Part shown: piece after piece, positions 1 through 7,823 of the stretch
How the letters are laid out: each line of letters begins with the position of its first letter
Position numbering within the stretch: position 1 is the stretch's first letter
From: Halalkalicoccus paucihalophilus
GTDB lineage: Archaea > Halobacteriota > Halobacteria > Halobacteriales > Halalkalicoccaceae
Reading direction: 5' to 3'
NCBI RefSeq assembly: GCF_001593955.1
Contig: NZ_LTAZ01000004.1
Span: forward strand, 744,001-808,000
DNA: 64,000 nucleotides
The notes under the pieces: generated by a model
Databases searched by the model: none
What the model was told of the DNA's origin: nothing
Seen by the model: the letters and a program-made list of their open reading frames with translations, nothing else
Made by a program: the position numbers and the translations under genes

Positions 1-937
1 GGGCCGCCGCCTCGTCGACGAGCAGCACGTCCGATTCCTCCTCTACGATATCGAGCGGTCGAACGAAACGAACCCTCCCGCCCGCAGTGGTTTCGAGGTC
101 GTACTTCTCGTCGCGTTCGAGCGATCCCTCGAGCAGTTCGCGGGCGCGTGCGAACACCTCGGCAGCGTTTCGGGCGTCGGGGGCGGTCACGAGCACGTCC
201 TCGCCCTCGGCCGCCAGCGCGCCCGCCGCGAGGCCGGCGGCACTCGACTTGCCACGCCCGCGGTCGGCTTCGATCACGACCGCGCGGCCGTCCTCGCGGA
301 GGGCTTCGAGCGCGGAGAGCGCCGCGGCCTGGTCGCCCGTCAGGCAGGCTTCGTAGGCCGCCCGTGGGAACTTCCGGTCGTCGGGGATCGAAACCGGGGC
401 GCGTTCGTGACGCGGCGCTGGGCGAGTCAAGCCGTCGCGTTCGGTTTCGCCGGAGTCGACGTTCGCGATAGCGATCCCGGGGTGCACTAGGAGAAGCGCG
501 ACGATGCGCTCGCGAAAGCGTCCGGTCACGTCGCGTTCCTCGAACGGTGGGACCGCGAGGCTCGCGTCGAACCCGTCGCGCCGGTCGGGCCAACTATCGA
601 AGTCGGGTGCGAGCAGGATCAACAGCCCGCCGCCGTCGACGACGCCCGTGAGTCGCCCGAGCGCGTTCGGCTCGAAGCGGTCGTGGGCGTCGTAGACGAC
701 GACCTCGCGGGTGGTTCCGAGCAGTTCGCCGGTCCGTTTCGGATCGAGTTGCTCGCAGGGAAGGCTCTCACGATCGCCAACGAGGGTAGTGTCGGTTACC
801 GGGACGGGAAGGGCATCGAGAACTCCCCGGAGGGCGTCGAATCCGCGTTCGCGGTCGCCGGCCAGCACGAGCAGTCGCCGTTCGTTCGTCTCCCGGGCCT
901 CCCTGAGGAGGCGGGTAGCGACCGCGGGTAGGTCCAT
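1..937 (-). CDS. tmcA: tRNA(Met) cytidine acetyltransferase TmcA, N-terminal part
   Basis: By family, this enzyme acetylates the wobble cytidine of elongator tRNA-Met using acetyl-CoA and ATP. Only 312 N-terminal residues are inside the window and the gene runs off the left edge. I see the N-terminal DUF1726-type region (about residues 1-170) and the start of the RecD-like helicase domain, with Walker A ADRGRGKSS near residue 245 and Walker B LLVDEAAA close to the cut. The GNAT acetyltransferase domain is not visible. The ATG fits the family N-terminus MDLPAVATRLLREAR. A small membrane-protein gene lies just upstream on the same strand. Confidence 0.9.
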   Translation of the reverse strand, partial: MDLPAVATRLLREARETNERRLLVLAGDRERGFDALRGVLDALPVPVTDTTLVGDRESLPCEQLDPKRTGELLGTTREVVVYDAHDRFEPNALGRLTGVVDGGGLLILLAPDFDSWPDRRDGFDASLAVPPFEERDVTGRFRERIVALLLVHPGIAIANVDSGETERDGLTRPAPRHERAPVSIPDDRKFPRAAYEACLTGDQAAALSALEALREDGRAVVIEADRGRGKSSAAGLAAGALAAEGEDVLVTAPDARNAAEVFARARELLEGSLERDEKYDLETTAGGRVRFVRPLDIVEEESDVLLVDEAAA

Positions 938-981
938 GTCCCGGCTTGGAAACGGGGCCGTATGGCCGTTGCCCCTCGTCG

Positions 982-1308
982 CTACCGGCGGTCCACGTAG
1001 CGCTCGACGGCAAACACCAGGCGGGCGAATAGGTAGACCCACCACGCCACGAGCACGATATCGGTAACGAAGAGTGACAGGAGGACGTTTCCGATGAATA
1101 GGCTGTCGGCGAGTGCGGCGACGACGAGCCCACCGAGAGGGGTGCGGGCCCGCGGATCGATCGGTGACCATTCGGCGAGTCGAGTTTTTATTTCAATTAC
1201 AAACGTCTTGTGGGAATTTCCGTGTGCCGGGCTCGCACGCCCTCTACCGTTTGAACACGCTTTTATGGGGTGGTGCGCTACTCCGGTGTACAGCCTGCGC
1301 GGGGTCAT
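982..1308 (-). CDS. small hydrophobic membrane protein, start uncertain
   Basis: The C-terminal 55 residues are clearly hydrophobic, with two predicted membrane segments around GGLVVAALADSLFIGNVLL and LFVTDIVLVAWWVYLFARLV, and a charged tail ERYVDRR. The 50 residues before them look non-coding (Cys, His, Arg, Ser mixture). No ATG, GTG or TTG occurs in frame nearer to the hydrophobic part, so the only standard start is the distal ATG, which lies inside the leader region of the opposite L7Ae gene. The true protein may be shorter with a rare start. It may be co-transcribed with tmcA. Function unknown. Confidence 0.45.
   Translation of the reverse strand: MTPRRLYTGVAHHPIKACSNGRGRASPAHGNSHKTFVIEIKTRLAEWSPIDPRARTPLGGLVVAALADSLFIGNVLLSLFVTDIVLVAWWVYLFARLVFAVERYVDRR
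1260..1267 (+). promoter_or_regulatory. candidate TATA box for the L7Ae operon
   Basis: CTTTTATG lies about 110 bases before the L7Ae ATG, which would give a leader of roughly 85 bases. A second AT-rich run at 1184-1200 is an alternative box for either strand. Inferred from the haloarchaeal TATA pattern only. Confidence 0.4.
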
Positions 1309-1362
1309 GACGCTCCTAGCCGTTTAGGATCTATGCAGGCAGGGGAGCGAGAGCCCGCGTGC

Positions 1363-1370
1363 AGGAGGAG
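1363..1370 (+). promoter_or_regulatory. Shine-Dalgarno site of rpl7ae
   Basis: AGGAGGAG ends six bases before the ATG at 1377. It decides against the in-frame start 18 bases upstream, which would include the SD sequence itself in the coding region. Confidence 0.75.
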
Positions 1371-1376
1371 ATTACA

Positions 1377-1739
1377 ATGCCAGTATACGTCAACTTCGAC
1401 GTCCCGGCCGACCTTCAAGAGGACGCCCTCGAGGCCCTCGAGGTCGCCCGAGACACGGGTTCGGTAAAGAAAGGAACGAACGAAACGACCAAAGCCATCG
1501 AGCGGGGCAACGCCTCACTCGTCGTCATCGCCGAGGACGTCCAGCCCGAGGAGATCGTGCTGCACCTCCCGGAGCTCGCCGACGAGAAGGGAATCCCCTT
1601 CGTCTTCGTCGAGACACAGGACGACGTCGGGCACGCCGCCGGTCTCGAGGTCGGGAGCGCCGCCGCCGCGATCACGGACGCCGGCGAGGCCGAAAGCGAG
1701 GTCGAGGACATCGGAAAGAAGGTCGAGGACCTTCGCTGA
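1377..1739 (+). CDS. rpl7ae: 50S ribosomal protein L7Ae
   Basis: A 120-residue kink-turn RNA-binding protein. In archaea it serves the large ribosomal subunit, box C/D and H/ACA RNPs and RNase P. The family signature is clear: [25 protein letters not shown] (here shown only by its parts [12 protein letters not shown] and [10 protein letters not shown]) near residues 39-63, and [21 protein letters not shown] near 78-98 in family position. The start at [13 protein letters not shown] matches haloarchaeal homologues and has a strong SD. First gene of a compact operon with S28e, L24e and ndk, the usual euryarchaeal order. Confidence 0.96.
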   Translation: MPVYVNFDVPADLQEDALEALEVARDTGSVKKGTNETTKAIERGNASLVVIAEDVQPEEIVLHLPELADEKGIPFVFVETQDDVGHAAGLEVGSAAAAITDAGEAESEVEDIGKKVEDLR

Positions 1740-1750
1740 GGTGAGAGAGG

Positions 1751-1975
1751 ATGAGCACAGAAGAGACGACTGACGGATCCACGTCCGCCGAGGTCATCGA
1801 GGTCGTCGGCAAAACGGGGATGCACGGCGAAGCCATGCAGGTCAAATGCCGCATCCGCGAAGGCGAGAACCAGGGGCGCATCATCACGCGAAACGTCCTG
1901 GGTCCGGTCCGCGAGGGTGACATCCTTCAGCTTCGCGAGACCGCCCGGGAGGCCGACTCCATCGGGGGTCAATAA
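1751..1975 (+). CDS. rps28e: 30S ribosomal protein S28e
   Basis: A 74-residue archaeal/eukaryotic small-subunit protein. The core [18 protein letters not shown] followed by [17 protein letters not shown] and the end [13 protein letters not shown] is diagnostic of S28e. The first 12 residues ([12 protein letters not shown]) are a short acidic/polar extension typical of halophiles. It sits 11 bases after L7Ae with GAGAGAGG upstream. Its TAA shares one base with the ATG of the next gene, so translation is probably coupled. Confidence 0.95.
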   Translation: MSTEETTDGSTSAEVIEVVGKTGMHGEAMQVKCRIREGENQGRIITRNVLGPVREGDILQLRETAREADSIGGQ

Positions 1976-2337
1976 TGGTCGAGACACGCACCTGCGATTA
2001 CACCGGCGAGGAGATCGAACCCGGTACGGGCGTCATGTTCGTCCGGACCGACGGCACCGTGCTCAACTTCGTCGACTCGAAGGCGGAGAAGAACTACTTC
2101 CTCGGACGGGAAGCGCGCGACCTGGAGTGGACCGCCGCGGGCCGCGCCGAGAAGGAGGGGCGTGCGCGCGCCGCCGAGAAGGCCGCAGCGGACACGGAAG
2201 CGACCGCCGCCGACGCCGCCGACGAGGGCAGCGAGGTCGCCGCCACCGAGGAGGAAGCCACGGTCGATACCGAGGACGACGACGGCGCAGAGCAGGCCGA
2301 AACCGTCGATGACTCCGAGGAGGACCTCGAAGAATGA
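1975..2337 (+). CDS. rpl24e: 50S ribosomal protein L24e with acidic C-terminal tail
   Basis: Residues 1-55 match L24e: [38 protein letters not shown]. Known archaeal L24e carries a four-cysteine zinc site (CxxC...CxxxC). Here only Cys7 remains; the other three positions read Thr, Val/Asp-context and Ala. Residues 60-120 form an Ala/Glu/Asp-rich tail that roughly doubles the usual 60-70 residue length. The tail is low complexity and probably disordered. The start overlaps the S28e stop by one base, and the stop overlaps the ndk start (ATGA). Confidence 0.93.
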   Translation: MVETRTCDYTGEEIEPGTGVMFVRTDGTVLNFVDSKAEKNYFLGREARDLEWTAAGRAEKEGRARAAEKAAADTEATAADAADEGSEVAATEEEATVDTEDDDGAEQAETVDDSEEDLEE

Positions 2338-2795
2338 GCGATCAGGAGCGCACCTTCGTGATGGTCAAGCCCGACGGCGTGCAGCGTGGTTTGATCGGCG
2401 AGATCGTCTCGCGGTTCGAGGAGCGCGGTCTGAAGCTCGTCGGCGGGAAGTTCATGCGGATCGACGAGGAACTCGCCCACGAGCACTATGGCGAACACGA
2501 GGGCAAGCCCTTCTTCGAGGGGCTCGTCGAGTTCATCACCTCCGGCCCGGTCTTCGCGATGGTCTGGGAGGGCCAGGACGCAGTGGCGCAGGTACGGACC
2601 ATGATGGGCGAGACCGACCCCGCCGAATCGGCGCCCGGCACCATCCGCGGTGACTTCGGGCTGGATCTGGGTCGCAACGTCATCCACGGATCGGACACTG
2701 AAGCGGGGTCCGCCGAGCGCGAGATCGAGCTGTTCTTCGACGACGACGAGCTGCTCGACTATGAGCGCGTCGACGAGACCTGGCTCTACGAGTAG
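2334..2795 (+). CDS. ndk: nucleoside diphosphate kinase
   Basis: Transfers the gamma phosphate of ATP to nucleoside diphosphates through a phospho-histidine. The 153-residue chain is full length. It has the N-terminal [17 protein letters not shown] motif and the active-site block RNVIHGSDT with the catalytic His near residue 120, followed by the conserved AEREIELFF. Last gene of the L7Ae-S28e-L24e-ndk operon; the ATGA overlap with L24e points to translational coupling. T-rich stretches (CCGTTTTCTCCGTTT) follow within 30 bases and may end transcription. Confidence 0.97.
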   Translation: MSDQERTFVMVKPDGVQRGLIGEIVSRFEERGLKLVGGKFMRIDEELAHEHYGEHEGKPFFEGLVEFITSGPVFAMVWEGQDAVAQVRTMMGETDPAESAPGTIRGDFGLDLGRNVIHGSDTEAGSAEREIELFFDDDELLDYERVDETWLYE

Positions 2796-2832
2796 GCCGT
2801 TTCGCTCGCGTCAAGAGACCGTTTTCTCCGTT

Positions 2833-3672
2833 TCACTGCGAGATCCCGTAGACGTCGCCGGACCAGTCCCTCGCTCCGGTGTCGTAACAGGGCCGGTCGC
2901 GGTCGAGTTCGTCGATCCGGCGGCGGTCCTCGTCGTCGAGTTCCCAGTCGAGGACCGAGAGGTTCTCGCGGACGTGCTCCGGGGAGGAGGACTTGGGTAG
3001 GACGGGGACCTCGTTTTCGATCGCCCAGCGGAGGGCGACCTGGGCGGGCGAGGTGTCGTACTTCTCGGCGAGTTCCTGAATCGTCTCGTCGTCGAAGACC
3101 CCCGTCCGAGCGAGCGGCGCGGCGGCCTCGACCACCGTCCCGGTCTCCCGGCAGTACTCGACGAGGCCGGGCCGTTGGAACCAGGGGTGGAACTCGATCT
3201 GGTTGACGGCGATGGGGACCTCAGAGACGTGGTGGGCGGCGCTGAGCTGGTAGGCGCTGAAGTTCGAGACGCCGACGTTGCGGACCAACCCGCGCTCGTG
3301 AAGCCGCGCCATCCCGTTCAGGGTCTCACGTAGCGAGATCGCGGGGTTGGGCCAGTGAATTAAGTACAGATCGAGGTAGTCGGTCCCGAGCCGGTCCAGC
3401 GAGGCCTCGCAGGCCTCGATGACGGATTCGTACGCGAGGTTCGAGGGGAGTACCTTCGAAGTGAGAAAGACGTCTTCGCGGTCGTAGTCGGCCAGTGCGT
3501 TCCCGATCTCGGACTCGTTCATGTAGCCCTCGGCGGTGTCGATATGCCTGTAGCCGGCGTCGAGGGCCGAACGCACGGACTCCTCGACGGTTTCGCCCCC
3601 GATATCCCACGTTCCAAGGCCAACGGTCGGAATCTGATCGCCGCTCGGCAGCGCAAGCGTTGGTACGGTCAT
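2833..3672 (-). CDS. aldo/keto reductase
   Basis: A 279-residue NADPH-dependent oxidoreductase of the AKR fold. The catalytic tetrad is visible: Asp and Tyr in YRHIDTAEGYMNE (about residues 42-54), Lys in VFLTSKVLP, and His in LYLIHWPNP. The NADP-binding C-terminal block VLPKSSSPEHVRENLSV is present. It resembles the 2,5-diketo-gluconate reductase type, but the substrate cannot be told from sequence. It converges with ndk. No obvious operon partner; the kinase relic upstream is on the same strand but broken. Confidence 0.9.
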   Translation of the reverse strand: MTVPTLALPSGDQIPTVGLGTWDIGGETVEESVRSALDAGYRHIDTAEGYMNESEIGNALADYDREDVFLTSKVLPSNLAYESVIEACEASLDRLGTDYLDLYLIHWPNPAISLRETLNGMARLHERGLVRNVGVSNFSAYQLSAAHHVSEVPIAVNQIEFHPWFQRPGLVEYCRETGTVVEAAAPLARTGVFDDETIQELAEKYDTSPAQVALRWAIENEVPVLPKSSSPEHVRENLSVLDWELDDEDRRRIDELDRDRPCYDTGARDWSGDVYGISQ

Positions 3673-3748
3673 CGAATCGCCTAGAAGGGGCGTACAGACC
3701 TTCTTAACTGTTGGTAAGGCCCCCGAAGATCACCGCCGAGTCACCCGA

Positions 3749-3949
3749 TCACAGCCACGCTGAAAGCGACGTCCGGTCGGTGCTTCGGCCGGTATCGACG
3801 TAGTACGACGCACAGGCGTTTGCCAGCGCGAGCGCCTGCGTCCAGTCCCAGCCGCGTCCAACGGCGTAGGCGAGGCCGGCGTCGAATCGATCCCTGGCGC
3901 CCGTCTCGTGGATCGGATCGGCCACGGGAACGGTAGGGACTGAAACGGT
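3749..3949 (-). pseudogene. C-terminal remnant of a PfkB-family carbohydrate kinase
   Basis: Directly after the methionine synthase stop, and in the same frame, 66 open codons end at a TGA. The tail reads like the end of a PfkB/ribokinase-type sugar kinase: HETGARDRFDAGLAYAV, then RGWDWTQALALANACASYY. The family motif is GAGD, whose Asp is the catalytic base; here the second Gly is Arg (AGG for GGG), giving GARD. No start codon or N-terminal 230 residues are present. I read it as a decayed gene fragment; no full kinase gene adjoins it. Confidence 0.7.
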
Positions 3950-5011
3950 TCAGTCGGCGCTTGCGGGCGTGCGCGCGACCTCGATCTCGCCGTTGTCGAT
4001 CTCGGCTTCGACCTCGCGGGCGGCCCGCACCATGTTCGCCATCTTCTCGTAAGCCACATCTCGGGGTAGGAGCTTTAGCCCACAGTCCGGCGAGACTGTC
4101 AAGCGGTCGGCGGGCACGACCTCGAGGCCCTTTTTGATGTTCTCCTTGATTTCGGCGACTGACTCGACCTCGGCGACGTGGACGTCCGTGACCCCGAGAG
4201 CGAGGTTGCCAGTAAAGTCGTGCTCCTTGAAGACCTCGAGCTGTTCGTAGTCGCCGTTTGCGAGTTCCAGATCGTACTCATCCACTGGATAGTCGAGGAT
4301 CTCGGGGTAGATTCTGGAGTAGTCGCCGTAACAGACGTGCAGTCCGAGGTAGACGTCCTCGTGGACCTCCTCGGCGATGCGTTCGAGACACTCGCCGACG
4401 ATGGCGTGGTCGTCTGGCGTGGTCGCCAGCGCGGGCTCGTCGATCTGGATGTATCGGGCTCCGGCGTCGACGAGCTTTTGGATCTCCTCGTTGACCAGAT
4501 CGGCCAGATCGTAGGCCAGTTCCTCCTCGGTGTCGTAGGCCTCGTTGAACGACCAGTTCGCGAGCGTGTAGGGACCCGTGATGGGGACCTTGACCGGCCT
4601 GTCGGTGAGGTCGGCGGCGAACTCGTACTCGTCGACCAGCCAGTTCTCGTCGTAGGTGACCTCGCTGACCACCGAGGGTTTGTCGAAGTAGTTGTGCCCC
4701 CAGACCTTCACGGGCCCGTTGAACTCGTAGCCGTCGATCCGGTGGGCGAAGAACTCCACCATCTCGTTTCTGCGGACCTCTCCGTCGACGAGCACGTCCA
4801 GTCCTGCCCGCTCGTGTTCGTCGGTGATGACGCGGGCGGCGTCGTCGGTCGCCTCCGCCCAGTCCTCATCGTCGAAGTTCGCTTCCTCGTCCTCCCAGAG
4901 GTCCCGGACTCGGTGGAGCCACTTGGGTTTGGGGTAGCTTCCCACCACCGTGGTCATGATGAACGTCTCGTTGTCGTGGTCGGGCCGGCGGAACTGTTCT
5001 CGAGTACTCAT
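3950..5011 (-). CDS. methionine synthase, MetE C-terminal type (zinc-binding subunit)
   Basis: A 353-residue TIM-barrel protein matching the catalytic C-terminal half of cobalamin-independent methionine synthase (core-MetE). By family it methylates homocysteine bound through zinc. Zinc ligands are visible as His225 and Cys227 in LHVCYGDY and Cys310 in SPDCGLKLL; QIDEPAL is the conserved barrel block. The start at MSTREQF was chosen over a GTG nine bases upstream because GGAGGTG lies six bases before the ATG. It follows the paralogue below by 55 bases in an apparent two-gene operon. The in-frame relic of a PfkB kinase sits right after its stop. Confidence 0.9.
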   Translation of the reverse strand: MSTREQFRRPDHDNETFIMTTVVGSYPKPKWLHRVRDLWEDEEANFDDEDWAEATDDAARVITDEHERAGLDVLVDGEVRRNEMVEFFAHRIDGYEFNGPVKVWGHNYFDKPSVVSEVTYDENWLVDEYEFAADLTDRPVKVPITGPYTLANWSFNEAYDTEEELAYDLADLVNEEIQKLVDAGARYIQIDEPALATTPDDHAIVGECLERIAEEVHEDVYLGLHVCYGDYSRIYPEILDYPVDEYDLELANGDYEQLEVFKEHDFTGNLALGVTDVHVAEVESVAEIKENIKKGLEVVPADRLTVSPDCGLKLLPRDVAYEKMANMVRAAREVEAEIDNGEIEVARTPASAD

Positions 5012-5066
5012 GCGAGACACCTCCGGTGTCGAGTGTGAGCAGGGAGCAACTCCGTTGCGATTGCGC

Positions 5067-6056
5067 TCATGCCGTCACCTCCTCGCGGGCGGCGACCTCA
5101 CCGAGCGCCGCGAGTTTTTCTTTATATTTGTTCTCGGGCAGATAGAACAGCTCGGTATTGGTACTCACGTAGGTGGTCTCGAACTCCTCGGCGGGCAGAC
5201 GCTCGCCGATCCAGTCGATGCGTTCTGCGATCGTATCGGGGCTTTCTACCAGTGTATTCTGTCCGTCAAGCAGGCCCAGCGCGATCGAGTCCTTCGTGCC
5301 GTACTCTTGGATGTTGTACAGGTTGTCCTCGACGTCGCTGACGAAGTCGTAGCCCACGGCGTCGACGTCGGCGTCGAGCAGGTGGGCGTGGACCTTCTCC
5401 TCCAAGGCACCCCAGTAGGTGTGGACGACGACCTCGGCGTCGGTCGCCGCGGCCACGCGGTCGATCGCCTCGCTCGCCCGTTCGTCCTCACCGTCGCCCG
5501 GCGGGGTTTCGACGAGCGAGGGTTCGAGCAGGAACAGGGTCTCGTGGGCCGGGAACGATCCGATCTCGCCCGCGAGGAAATCGGCGATCGCGTCCAGAAA
5601 GTCGCCCTCCCGGTAGTGTTCGTTGCTCGCGAGGTCCGCGAGCGAGTACGGCCCCGGCAGGACGGCCTGCAGCGAGTCGGTGTGCTCGCTTGTGGCTTGG
5701 AGTTCGCGCGCGATATCGCCGTTGGCGGTGAGTTCGCCGGTCACGACGGGATCGCGGTAGAAGTTGTTGTTGTCGTAGTAGCGGACGATCCCGCGGGTCT
5801 CGACGTTCTCGTGGACCGCGAGCGGGTGGGCGAGCATGTCGTCCCAGCGCGCTTGGCCCTCGACGGCGCGGTCGAGTCCGGCCTCGCGCTGATCCGTGAG
5901 GAACTCCTCGCGGATCTCGTCGTATGTCGTCGTGATCTCCTCTCCCTCGTCGCCCCCGATCAGGTCCCCCTTCTGGTGACCCTTGAGACTCGACAGCGAG
6001 TCCTTCCCCCAATCGGGAAGGGGATACAGCCCCGGTGTAGTCGTGACGATACTCAT
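5067..6056 (-). CDS. MetE-like paralogue lacking the zinc site
   Basis: A 329-residue protein of the same UroD/MetE barrel family as its downstream neighbour: TTPGLYPLPDWGKDSL at the start, LPGPYSLADLAS mid-chain. At the zinc positions the neighbour has HVC and PDC; this protein has HTY (residues 212-214) and TNT (299-301). It therefore cannot bind zinc in the usual way. In bacterial MetE the N-terminal half is likewise a zinc-free duplicate, so this may be the separate N-half equivalent, binding the methyl donor or scaffolding. First gene of the pair; promoter at 6081-6090. Confidence 0.85.
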   Translation of the reverse strand: MSIVTTTPGLYPLPDWGKDSLSSLKGHQKGDLIGGDEGEEITTTYDEIREEFLTDQREAGLDRAVEGQARWDDMLAHPLAVHENVETRGIVRYYDNNNFYRDPVVTGELTANGDIARELQATSEHTDSLQAVLPGPYSLADLASNEHYREGDFLDAIADFLAGEIGSFPAHETLFLLEPSLVETPPGDGEDERASEAIDRVAAATDAEVVVHTYWGALEEKVHAHLLDADVDAVGYDFVSDVEDNLYNIQEYGTKDSIALGLLDGQNTLVESPDTIAERIDWIGERLPAEEFETTYVSTNTELFYLPENKYKEKLAALGEVAAREEVTA

Positions 6057-6080
6057 GTACCCGTCGTAGGTAATGCGACT

Positions 6081-6090
6081 GTTTAATATT
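6081..6090 (-). promoter_or_regulatory. candidate TATA box of the methionine synthase pair
   Basis: Reverse-strand AATATTAAAC lies 25-34 bases before the ATG, the spacing of a leaderless or near-leaderless haloarchaeal promoter. The surrounding 60 bases are unusually AT-rich. Confidence 0.5.
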
Positions 6091-6126
6091 TCTTATTCTG
6101 GTTGATGCTTGAGAGTAATACACCTT

Positions 6127-6702
6127 CTATCGGACCAGTCTCAGCACCGACAGCGTCTCGAAGGGGAACGACTCCTCGGCGACGACGCTCGCCTCGAATC
6201 CCCTGTTTTCGGCGTACTCGAGGAGCGTCTCGAAGCCGGTGAGGCTGCTTACGAGCAAAAGGACGATCCCACCGGGTGCGAGGGCGCAGCTGACCGAATC
6301 GAGGAACGGTTCGATCACCGCGCGCCCGGACTCGCCGCCCGAGAGGGCGACCTCCATCCAGTCGTCCCACTCGTTTTCGGGATCGGTCGGAAGGTAGGGC
6401 GGATTGAATGCCACGGCGTCGAAGACGCCCGGGCGGAAGGGGGCCAGGAGGTCCCCGCGAACCGCTTCGAGTCCCCGATCGCGAGCCCGCTCGCAGGCAT
6501 GGGGATTGAGATCGGAGGCGATCACGCGCGCGCGCGTTTCTGCGAGACGGTCGCCGACGTAGCCCGATCCGGTGCCACAGTCCAGTACGGTCCAGCCGGG
6601 TTCGACCGCTTCGACGGCGGCCTCGGCGAGCAGCCGCGAGTCCTCGGCGGCCCCATAGACCTCGGTTTCGACGCCGCGCCGGTCGGCGAGATCGCGGGTC
6701 AC
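6127..6702 (-). CDS. HemK2/Mtq2-like protein glutamine methyltransferase
   Basis: A 191-residue class I SAM methyltransferase. The SAM loop DCGTGSGYVG (residues 41-50) and the NPPYLP motif (100-105) mark the HemK family that methylates glutamine in translation release factors. The short length without an N-terminal helical domain fits the archaeal/eukaryotic Mtq2 type, which works with Trm112; a Trm112 gene lies near 33.6 kb. It is the last gene of the L21e-Rpo4-DUF655-KsgA-MscS operon; its ATG overlaps the MscS stop by four bases. Confidence 0.85.
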   Translation of the reverse strand: MTRDLADRRGVETEVYGAAEDSRLLAEAAVEAVEPGWTVLDCGTGSGYVGDRLAETRARVIASDLNPHACERARDRGLEAVRGDLLAPFRPGVFDAVAFNPPYLPTDPENEWDDWMEVALSGGESGRAVIEPFLDSVSCALAPGGIVLLLVSSLTGFETLLEYAENRGFEASVVAEESFPFETLSVLRLVR

Positions 6703-7823
6703 GACTCGCTCTCACCGTGTCGTTCTCGCGTGGTTCGGGTGCCGTCGACCCGGCCGAGGCTTCCGTTCCGGTCCGTGAGCGCGCGCTGTGGAAACGGGAT
6801 CGAGATGTCTTCGCGATCGAACGCGGCGTTGATTGCCTTGATAACGGACTGTTTCGCCCGCCAGCGCCGGCGTGCACTCGGCTTGTCGATCCAGAACCGG
6901 ACCTCGAAGTCGATCGAGGAGTCACCGAACTCCCGAACGACGACCTGCGGGGTCGGAACCCGCATGAGTTCGTCGAGGTCGGAAATCGCCTCGCGGATGA
7001 CCGCCTCGGCCCGATCGAGATCGGTGTCGTAGTCGACGCCGACCGAGACCCGAAGGCGCAAGCGCCCCTTCTTCGAGCGATTGTTGATCGTCTGGGAACT
7101 CACCTCGTCGTTCGGGACGATCATGTACTCGCCGTCGAACGTCTGGATCCGGGTGCTGACGATCGTGATGTCGCTGACGATCCCCTCCTGATCGCCGATT
7201 TCGACCCAGTCGCCGATCTCGAAGGGGCGCGAGAACATCAGGACGAACCCCGCGAAGATCGACGCGAGCGTCTGTTGGGCCGCGAGCCCGAGGATCGCAC
7301 CGAGGACGCCGGCCCCGATCAACAAGCCGCTCAGGTCGACGCTCCAGAGCCCGAGGGCGACGAGAACGGCGAGGATGTAGCTCCCGACCTGCGTGAGCCG
7401 GTAGGTTACCTCGAGTTGGTGTTCGCTGACCGTCTCGTGGCCGCCGAGCAGTTCGCTGATCAGCCCCTTGAGGAAGCGCACGAAGACGAACGTCCCGACG
7501 AGCAGGCCGACCGTCAACAGCACGCGACCGAACGTCGCGGTGTCGACGTTCGCCCGGTCGAGCGCGAACGCGACGGTGTTGGCCTGTCCCCAGACCCCGA
7601 TGACGACCGCGATCGCACCGAGCAGCGAGCCGGCGATGGCGATCGAGCCGGCCAGATCGACGACGGTAGATTGCACCTCGTCGTCGGGGAACCGACGGAG
7701 GCGCGCGACGCTCCAACTCACCAACGAGACGATCGCGACCGCGAGAAACGTGATCACGATTCGCATCGGAACCGTCGGGTAGCGCTCGGCCAGTACGTCC
7801 AATCCGGCGAGTAGCTCGCTCAC
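6699..7823 (-). CDS. MscS-family mechanosensitive ion channel
   Basis: A 374-residue membrane protein. About five hydrophobic segments fill residues 20-190, ending in the pore-lining stretch IGAGVLGAILGLAAQQTLAS. Then comes the cytoplasmic beta domain with PFEIGDWVEIGDQEGIV and a RIQTFDGEYMIVPND-type block, both diagnostic of MscS. By family it opens on hypo-osmotic shock, fitting for a halophile. The start overlaps the KsgA stop by four bases and its stop overlaps the Mtq2-like start, so it is embedded in a translation-related operon. Confidence 0.92.
   Translation of the reverse strand: MSELLAGLDVLAERYPTVPMRIVITFLAVAIVSLVSWSVARLRRFPDDEVQSTVVDLAGSIAIAGSLLGAIAVVIGVWGQANTVAFALDRANVDTATFGRVLLTVGLLVGTFVFVRFLKGLISELLGGHETVSEHQLEVTYRLTQVGSYILAVLVALGLWSVDLSGLLIGAGVLGAILGLAAQQTLASIFAGFVLMFSRPFEIGDWVEIGDQEGIVSDITIVSTRIQTFDGEYMIVPNDEVSSQTINNRSKKGRLRLRVSVGVDYDTDLDRAEAVIREAISDLDELMRVPTPQVVVREFGDSSIDFEVRFWIDKPSARRRWRAKQSVIKAINAAFDREDISIPFPQRALTDRNGSLGRVDGTRTTRERHGESES

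Noticed and set aside
1290..1376. Kink-turn regulatory element in the L7Ae leader
   Set aside because: Archaeal L7Ae can bind its own leader, but I could not find paired GA/AG steps flanked by credible stems here.
3730..4059. Arg-rich frame overlapping the methionine synthase end
   Set aside because: It is an out-of-frame reading; the adjacent frame carries the PfkB-like residues instead.
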